DNA of 64,000 nucleotides, taken from positions 248,001 to 312,000 of the forward strand of contig JBEONO010000001.1 in NCBI GenBank assembly GCA_040544425.1. Direction: 5' to 3'. Below the pieces are notes generated by a model. That model saw only the letters and a list, made by a program, of their open reading frames with translations. It had not been told where the DNA came from and searched no databases. How positions within the stretch are numbered: position 1 is the first letter of the stretch; each line of letters begins with the position of its first letter. This document shows positions 59,005-64,000 of the stretch, piece by piece. The translations under genes were made by a program, and so were the position numbers. The stretch comes from Solimicrobium sp040544425 (GTDB lineage: Bacteria > Pseudomonadota > Gammaproteobacteria > Burkholderiales > Burkholderiaceae_D).

Positions 59005-60324
59005 ATGCCAGTCAATATACTGAATCTTCCGTCCTATTTTGTTACGGAGTTTCATGAAGATGAGCACAACTGCCATGTGAGGGCCGAGGCTGTGCAGCAG
59101 ATAGGCAGTTGTCCAAACTGTCACCATGCAGAACTTGAAGGTTTTGGCCGTCGTGAACAAATGATTCGCGACCTGCCGATGCATGGCAAGTGCGTAAGCC
59201 TTTACGTCAGCACGCGCCGATTCCGCTGTAAAGGGTGCAGTAAAACTTTCTATGAGCGGCTCCCTGACGTCAACACAAAGCGCTTAATGACGTCACGCCT
59301 GGTTGACTGGATCGGCCAACAGACAGTCAAAAGAACCTTCTCCAGTCTGGCTGATGAAGTGGGGATTGTCGAAGGTACGGTTCGCCTGATATTCAAAGAT
59401 TATGTTTCAGAGCTGGAGCAAAAGCTTCGATTTGAAACGCCGCGCTGGATGGGCCTTGACGACATTCATTTGATCCGGCACCGATGCGTCATCACGGATG
59501 TTGAAAATAATACGATCGTTGACTTGCTTCCTGACCGCAGTAACGAGGCAGTGGTCAGGTATCTGTCCCAATTGCAGGACCGCGAGAAAATCCAATACGT
59601 AGCAATGGACATGTGGGCACCATACCGGGATGCAGTATTGCTGATGCTGCCCCAAGCGACCATCGTTATTGATAAATTTCACCTTGTTCGACTGGCCAAC
59701 GATGCAATGGAAAAGGTCAGAAAAAGTCTGCGGGAATCACTCACAACAAAGCAGCGAAGAGGATTGATGCACGATCGCGCTGTTCTGTTGAAACGTGAGT
59801 CGCAGTTGACCGACGACGATGCTTTACTCTTGTCCGGCTGGGTGGAAAACTACCCTGAACTTGGCCTTGCTTATCGGGTAAAGGAAAATTTTTTTAAGAT
59901 ATACGATTCAGTATCGAGGGAAGAGGCAGTAGTGCGCTACGCAGCCTGGGAAATATCCGTTACGGAAGAAATCAGAGACGCATTTTCGGATTTAATTCGC
60001 GCCTGGCGTAATTGGCAGCCCTATATCCTGGCCTGTTTCGATCACCACACCACAAATGCCTGTACTGAAAGTTTGAATTCACTCATCCGTGTAGTGGTTC
60101 GACTTGGGCGAGGATATTCATTCGAAGCATTGCGCGCCAAATTACTATTCCACGAAGGCGCTCACAAAAAAGTTCAGAAGCCATCAGCGTTTGAACACGT
60201 CCCAACATCGCGGCCCAGGGTGAACAGTGATCAGGAGCTGATTCAAGGTAATTCCGAAGAACCAAAAAATTACGGTGTTGATATCGCGATGTTGATCAAA
60301 ATGATTGAGGATGGGGAAATTTGA
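59005..60324 (+). CDS. ISL3-family transposase
   Basis: A 439-aa DDE transposase. The N-terminal zinc-finger region (CPNCHHAE and CKGCSKTF) and the HTH are typical of ISL3. The catalytic residues are likely Asp in WMGLDDIHL, Asp in VAMDMWAPY, and Glu in NACTESLNSL. The frame is full length, so it may be active. I could not find terminal inverted repeats or a target-site duplication in the flanks: the left flank is only 12 bases beyond the HEPN stop. It might be a fixed or decayed IS copy. Confidence 0.9.
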   Translation: MPVNILNLPSYFVTEFHEDEHNCHVRAEAVQQIGSCPNCHHAELEGFGRREQMIRDLPMHGKCVSLYVSTRRFRCKGCSKTFYERLPDVNTKRLMTSRLVDWIGQQTVKRTFSSLADEVGIVEGTVRLIFKDYVSELEQKLRFETPRWMGLDDIHLIRHRCVITDVENNTIVDLLPDRSNEAVVRYLSQLQDREKIQYVAMDMWAPYRDAVLLMLPQATIVIDKFHLVRLANDAMEKVRKSLRESLTTKQRRGLMHDRAVLLKRESQLTDDDALLLSGWVENYPELGLAYRVKENFFKIYDSVSREEAVVRYAAWEISVTEEIRDAFSDLIRAWRNWQPYILACFDHHTTNACTESLNSLIRVVVRLGRGYSFEALRAKLLFHEGAHKKVQKPSAFEHVPTSRPRVNSDQELIQGNSEEPKNYGVDIAMLIKMIEDGEI

Positions 60325-60440
60325 TCCTCCTGCGAGGCGCTGCAACAATAAAAATCAAATGCGCGTCTGTGAAATCTGAATGACAGCAGAGTGCCGGGGT
60401 GTATTCATGGGAACACGGTTGATTGCACTCTTTTCAGACG

Positions 60441-60463
60441 ACTATCCTGCGCTGCAGGATAGT
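60441..60463. repeat. Short perfect hairpin
   Basis: ACTATCCTGC and GCAGGATAGT with a GCT loop lie between the converging transposase and pilin genes. No T run follows on either strand, so a terminator role is uncertain; it could be an IS end remnant. Confidence 0.4.
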
Positions 60464-60490
60464 GTCAATTACTTCGGATATCGCTTTAAT

Positions 60491-61162
60491 TTACAGGGAT
60501 CGGCACAGTGTCCACAACAGCGCTGAAGTCTCGCTGTAGGCAACTGCCGGTGCAACACCGCCGGTCGGGTTCAGCGGCGCGGTCACGAGTGAAGCACCGC
60601 GTACGCTGCCGATATTTGCGCCGACGCCAGGTGCCGCAGTTGTTGGCAGGGGACCGTCAATAATGGTGTCAACGCCGGCAGCCTGCAGGCCAGTCAGGCC
60701 TGAAAGGCAGACCGACGGTCCGATCACTCCGGTGTACGGTGTGATGGCGACGCCGATCAACCCGCCAGAAGCCGACAGTGGGTTACTGGTATCAGTCTGG
60801 TTTCCGACAAAAAATCCGGAAGCTTTCAGAACCTGCCAAAAGGCCAATTGATCTGCGACCAGCGGCGTGGAAAAAGTCGATCCGACCGGCAGGGCCAGCG
60901 GCGACACACCGCCAGCAGTAGCCCAGCCGCGTGCAGTGGTGACGGCGGCGGCTTCCGTGCCTGGCACGGACTGATAACGGTCAAGATAACCGTTATACGA
61001 CGACGAAACGGCATTCATATTATTGACCAGCCCTTTGATGCGGCTGTTATTGATCAGCGACTGGCCCTTCAGGACACCAGCCAGCAGGACGCCGATGATG
61101 ACCAGCACGATGGCAATTTCAACCAGCGTAAAGCCGGTCTGTTTGGATTTGATTACGTTCAT
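60491..61162 (-). CDS. Type IV pilin-like (pseudopilin) protein
   Basis: A 223-aa prepilin. The leader ends in G before FTLVEIAIVLVIIGVLLAGV (the class III cleavage and methylation motif with Glu5), followed by the hydrophobic assembly helix. The globular part is Gly/Ala/Thr-rich with one likely disulphide region. It is the last gene of the pseudopilin cluster on this strand. Confidence 0.85.
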   Translation of the reverse strand: MNVIKSKQTGFTLVEIAIVLVIIGVLLAGVLKGQSLINNSRIKGLVNNMNAVSSSYNGYLDRYQSVPGTEAAAVTTARGWATAGGVSPLALPVGSTFSTPLVADQLAFWQVLKASGFFVGNQTDTSNPLSASGGLIGVAITPYTGVIGPSVCLSGLTGLQAAGVDTIIDGPLPTTAAPGVGANIGSVRGASLVTAPLNPTGGVAPAVAYSETSALLWTLCRSL

Positions 61163-61281
61163 GATGAGTCCTGGTTTCTGGTGAATGATGGTGATGTTTA
61201 ATTAATGTGTATCAGGTGTGTGAACGGCATTTTTGGGCACTTCTTGAATCTTTATAGTAAAAATAGTGTTGGAATTCAATA

Positions 61282-62100
61282 TTAGTTTGAAATATGTGGA
61301 CGATTCGCAGCATTCAGGTCGACCAGTCCTGTTCCCCTTGCATCCGGCAGCGCTTCACCGGGGTAGGAATTGAGGCGCGCCTCCAGCGGAGATTGACTCG
61401 CTTCCTTGACCTTGATCGATGCCAGCCGCTCGTTCAAGAAGCGCAGTTCATGGATATCGCTGACCTGCCCGCTCCGGATCAATGCCTCAAGCAGCGCACG
61501 GGCGCGGCTGTATTGCTGCATGTCTTCGAGCATAAAAATATCCATCTGCTTGGCCCAGTCCGGTACGTTGTCAGCTGTGGCATACAGGCGCAGGGCTTCG
61601 GCATATTTTTGAGCCAGGGGCAGGTCATTGAGTTTATGTCTGGTCATCAGTGCCGCAATGGCCAGCGCATGCCAGCGATGATTGGGATCGACAAAAAACT
61701 GCTGATAGGCGAAATTGAGCATGAGGCGCTGTTTGGCCGGATCGCCCGTTTCGCTGTACACCTCGCTGGCCAGAAACAGCGGATATTGCGCAGGGGGATC
61801 GAGTTGCACGGCCAGGCCCAGCCACGCCGCGAGGCGTCCGAAATCAAGCTTCAGAAAAGGCTTGTTGACGCCGGGCTGATTGTCGAAGGTCTGCAGATAA
61901 ATCAGCATGGCTTTGGAGAAGGCGATCGGTTCGCCAAAACTGGACAGTCGCAAGGCAGTCAGTGTCGGAGCTGGCGGGAGGTTCTCGGCGGCAGGTGGCG
62001 CGGGCGGGAAATTGCGTTGCCAGATAATTTGCGCGACCAGTCCCACAATCAGCAGCAGCGCGGCGTATCTGGGTACGGTGGCAATGGACCGGACTGTCAT
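61282..62100 (-). CDS. Hypothetical membrane-anchored protein with TPR-like helices
   Basis: A 272-aa protein with one N-terminal membrane segment (YAALLLIVGLVAQIIW) and a proline-rich spacer, then helical repeats reminiscent of TPR (WLGLAVQLDPPAQYPLFLAS, ALAIAALMTRHKLNDLPLAQ, YSRARALLEALIRSGQV). It begins 3 bases inside the permease gene end, so the two are coupled. A periplasmic scaffold for the pilus-like machine is possible; I do not recognise the family. Confidence 0.65.
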   Translation of the reverse strand: MTVRSIATVPRYAALLLIVGLVAQIIWQRNFPPAPPAAENLPPAPTLTALRLSSFGEPIAFSKAMLIYLQTFDNQPGVNKPFLKLDFGRLAAWLGLAVQLDPPAQYPLFLASEVYSETGDPAKQRLMLNFAYQQFFVDPNHRWHALAIAALMTRHKLNDLPLAQKYAEALRLYATADNVPDWAKQMDIFMLEDMQQYSRARALLEALIRSGQVSDIHELRFLNERLASIKVKEASQSPLEARLNSYPGEALPDARGTGLVDLNAANRPHISN

Positions 62101-62876
62101 ATATTTTTGCGATACAGGTCAAACAGCGCCGCGCCGCACAATAACAGCAGATAGATCAGCGCCTGCGCGCCCAGCAGGCCGAGCGCATGCCAGCTGCCGG
62201 TGCCATACACCAGCCATTCGGTTTTGGTGAATGCATCCAGATGCGGCAGCACTGCCGACAGACATTCGACCATCACCCGGATCACTTCCTGGGACGCACT
62301 CGCATCGTGCCCGGGCTGGTTGCCGATCAGCTGCAGTGCGGTGATCGACCGCGCCACCAGATAAAATGCCGCCGCAGCGCTGAGCGCAGGCAAAACCTGA
62401 TTGAAGGTCAGCACGCACAGCATGCAAAACAGCACCATGACCCAGCATTCGGCGACCAGCGACAGGGTCCACAACAGACTTTGCAGCGGCAGCGCCAGCA
62501 AGGCTGTCAGCAGACCAAACACGCCTGCCACGATCAGCGCCAGAGCAGCAAATCCTGCCATTTTTCCGAACAGATAACCGGACCGCGGCAAGGGCAGGGC
62601 GAGCAGTAATTCCAGTCCCTTGTCGTTGGCTTCGCGCACCATGCTGGTGACCACAAAGGTGGCGATCAGAAATACCGCGGCACAGCGCAGAAATGCCGCC
62701 AGCAGGGCCAGCTGCACGTCGTGATTTTCAGTCAGGGCCAGTTCATTGACAAAGCCGCTCAATCCAATCCCGGCACAGGCCGCGGTCACGATCAGCCAGA
62801 CCAGCCGGTTGCGCAGCGCTTCCAGCAAGGTGTAGCGGGCAATGGTACTGGTCTGCTGCATGATCATGGTGGGCAT
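62097..62876 (-). CDS. ABC-2 type transporter permease
   Basis: A 259-aa permease with six predicted membrane helices. RYTLLEALRNRLVWLIV at the start and MVREANDKGLELLLALPLPRSGYLFGKMAG are typical of ABC-2 (NodJ/CcmB-like) subunits. Its start overlaps the stop of the pseudopilin gene. No ATPase is visible in this window; it should lie further upstream on the minus strand, beyond base 64000, or elsewhere. Confidence 0.8.
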   Translation of the reverse strand: MPTMIMQQTSTIARYTLLEALRNRLVWLIVTAACAGIGLSGFVNELALTENHDVQLALLAAFLRCAAVFLIATFVVTSMVREANDKGLELLLALPLPRSGYLFGKMAGFAALALIVAGVFGLLTALLALPLQSLLWTLSLVAECWVMVLFCMLCVLTFNQVLPALSAAAAFYLVARSITALQLIGNQPGHDASASQEVIRVMVECLSAVLPHLDAFTKTEWLVYGTGSWHALGLLGAQALIYLLLLCGAALFDLYRKNI

Positions 62877-63529
62877 CACAGCGTCACCGCATACACCGCC
62901 ACCGCATTGGTGCCGACGCAGGCAGCGCTGGCTCTGGCCGTGCCGGTGGTGATCACGCCGTCGTCAATTTTGCTGTCGACTTCGGTAGCGACATCGCAGG
63001 GCAGGTTGAAGAACAGGATCGCGTTGCGGGCTGACGGGTTGGCTGCCGCGAAGCCGGGCACCAGACCGTTGGCGGTGGCGGCCGAGACAAGCTGAATCGG
63101 CCCGTAAGTCGTGTTCAAGTAGTTGGTCGGGGTAGCGCTGTTGACGGTGCCGATCAACCCGGCGCTGAACAGTTGCCAGGGAGCCTGCGCGGCTTCGGAA
63201 CCGGCGGCTGCCAGACCGGCAGCGGTTACCGCGCCTTCGATCGAACCGTTACCATTCACGCCGCCGGTGCCTGCGACCAGGGCTGGTGTGGCATTGATGA
63301 AGTTGGCGGGAGTGGGCAGGTCGCCCGGCAGATAGCTGTAGCGCTGCTGGAAATAGGCAACCGCGGTGCGGATATCGGTGATCTTGGCGACCACGTCCTT
63401 GGCTTTGGAACTGCTGATCAAAACCTGGGTGTGCAGCAGACTGTAAAAGATCGCGCCGATGATCACCAGCACGATGGAAATTTCAACCAGCGTAAAGCCG
63501 CGCTGGATCGGTTGGCCTGGTGTTTTCAT
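62876..63529 (-). CDS. Type IV pilin-like (pseudopilin) protein
   Basis: A 217-aa prepilin read from the ATG at 63529. The leader MKTPGQPIQRG precedes FTLVEISIVLVIIGAIFYSL, the standard prepilin peptidase site and assembly helix. DIRTAVAYFQQRYSYLPGDLP is the GspG/PilE-like segment that follows. A longer frame to 63733 overlaps the upstream gene and lacks support. Stop and start overlap the neighbours on both sides. Confidence 0.85.
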   Translation of the reverse strand: MKTPGQPIQRGFTLVEISIVLVIIGAIFYSLLHTQVLISSSKAKDVVAKITDIRTAVAYFQQRYSYLPGDLPTPANFINATPALVAGTGGVNGNGSIEGAVTAAGLAAAGSEAAQAPWQLFSAGLIGTVNSATPTNYLNTTYGPIQLVSAATANGLVPGFAAANPSARNAILFFNLPCDVATEVDSKIDDGVITTGTARASAACVGTNAVAVYAVTL

Positions 63530-64000
63530 AGTTTGCAGCTCGGTGTGGGATTGCCGATCGGAACCGGTGAAGTGGCCGGAACGGTGCAGACCGCCGGTGT
63601 GCCATTGCCGGTGCATTTCGCATAAGGGATACCTGCTGCCGTGCACTTGCTGGCATTGGCGGCGGTTGCCGGAGTGTTCGCGCCGGTGCAATACGGGAAT
63701 GGTGTGCCAGCTGCGGTACAGGGCGTGGAGCAATAGGTTTTGCAGGAAGCGATGGTTTGCTCGGTGGTGAGCGGCTGCAATAAATCCTGCGGCAGCAGGT
63801 AGACGACAAGGTCATCAAATGGCCCGCCGGTTGAGCCCGGCTTGTCGGTATACGGTCGCACCACGAAGCTGGTACTTGCCTTGGTCGCATTGGTAGTTTC
63901 GTCGACATTGGCTGCCGGTGGCGCGGTATTCAGAACCCCCAGAATGGTTTTGGCACCGAAGCCGTTTTTGCCGCCTGAAATAATCACCACCACGGCATTG
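63526..64000 (-). CDS. Partial pilin-cluster protein with Cys-rich tail repeats
   Basis: The frame is open to the window edge; only the C-terminal about 157 residues are present. Its visible part has VVIISGGKNGFG, which resembles surface-exposed pilin-like proteins, followed by a tail with a repeated unit of the form C-T-A-A-G-(T/I)-P-(F/Y)-x-x-C-T-G-x-x-T-P-A (two clear copies, further partial CTxxx units). About nine cysteines suggest a disulphide-linked or metal-binding stalk. Function unknown; probably a minor pseudopilin or a partner of the two adjacent pseudopilins. Confidence 0.6.
   Translation of the reverse strand, partial: NAVVVIISGGKNGFGAKTILGVLNTAPPAANVDETTNATKASTSFVVRPYTDKPGSTGGPFDDLVVYLLPQDLLQPLTTEQTIASCKTYCSTPCTAAGTPFPYCTGANTPATAANASKCTAAGIPYAKCTGNGTPAVCTVPATSPVPIGNPTPSCKL

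Noticed and set aside
1..64000. CRISPR array
   Set aside because: No series of regularly spaced direct repeats was seen, and no cas genes are present.

Overview
The window reads as the chromosome of a betaproteobacterium, probably of the order Burkholderiales and possibly Oxalobacteraceae (Undibacterium/Herminiimonas-like). The basis is the ftsK-lolA-rarA-serS-tRNA order, overall protein character, and the NsrR/quinol-NO-reductase and pseudopilin content. This placement is inference; no rRNA is present. Host genes are dense with moderate-to-high GC, while one inserted block is visibly mosaic in base composition.

Layout. (1) 1-5775 is conserved housekeeping: the 3' part of ftsK, lolA, rarA, a DUF2807 secreted protein, serS and tRNA-Arg(ACG). 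(2) 5731-29629 is a genomic island of about 23.9 kb integrated in the 3' half of that tRNA gene, bounded by an exact 46-bp direct repeat. The left half, almost all on the minus strand, is a mobilisation module: tyrosine integrase, small HTH protein, MobF relaxase-helicase, TrwB/VirD4-like coupling protein, a small membrane protein, a ParA-like ATPase and three unknown genes. No mating-pair (T4SS) genes are seen, so the element looks like an integrative mobilisable element. The right half, all on the plus strand, is a defence operon: WYL regulator, SNF2-type helicase with DUF3883, HEPN-zinc-ribbon protein, DUF1156 adenine/cytosine-N methylase and DUF499 ATPase. It runs by overlapping stop/start codons straight into a Thoeris pair (ThsA SIR2-SLOG and ThsB TIR) and ends with a small protein that has ADP-ribosyltransferase-like motifs. 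(3) 29.9-36.4 kb holds host metabolic genes: an ABM-domain protein, a YghZ-type aldo/keto reductase, a GH3 glycosidase with an esterase, and a YVTN-type propeller. (4) 37.0-42.6 kb is a signalling operon (HDOD-GAF-histidine kinase, REC-PAS-GGDEF-EAL, Sel1 repeats). (5) 42.6-46.5 kb has an AbiEi/AbiEii toxin-antitoxin pair, nnrS, an orphan MazE-like antitoxin and nsrR; norB and a SirB2-like gene follow, with recognisable NsrR and FNR/NNR-like sites. (6) 49.3-54.8 kb is an RND tripartite efflux operon. (7) 55-60.3 kb has a REP-like hairpin, a frameshifted higA, katG with an OxyR-like site, a HEPN/MNT toxin-antitoxin pair and an ISL3-type transposase. (8) 60.5-64 kb is a pseudopilin cluster that includes an ABC-2 permease and runs off the window.

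How it works together. The most notable object is the composite defence operon of the island. One predicted promoter carries an operator-like inverted repeat between -35 and -10, ahead of a CapW/BrxR-like WYL regulator. It appears to drive a helicase-methylase-ATPase system (DISARM-like in its helicase and methylase but lacking the drmABC core) together with an intact Thoeris system and a possible third NAD-using enzyme. In the mobilisation module, three transcription units share a 14-bp motif 55-70 bp ahead of their start codons, suggesting coordinated control of transfer.
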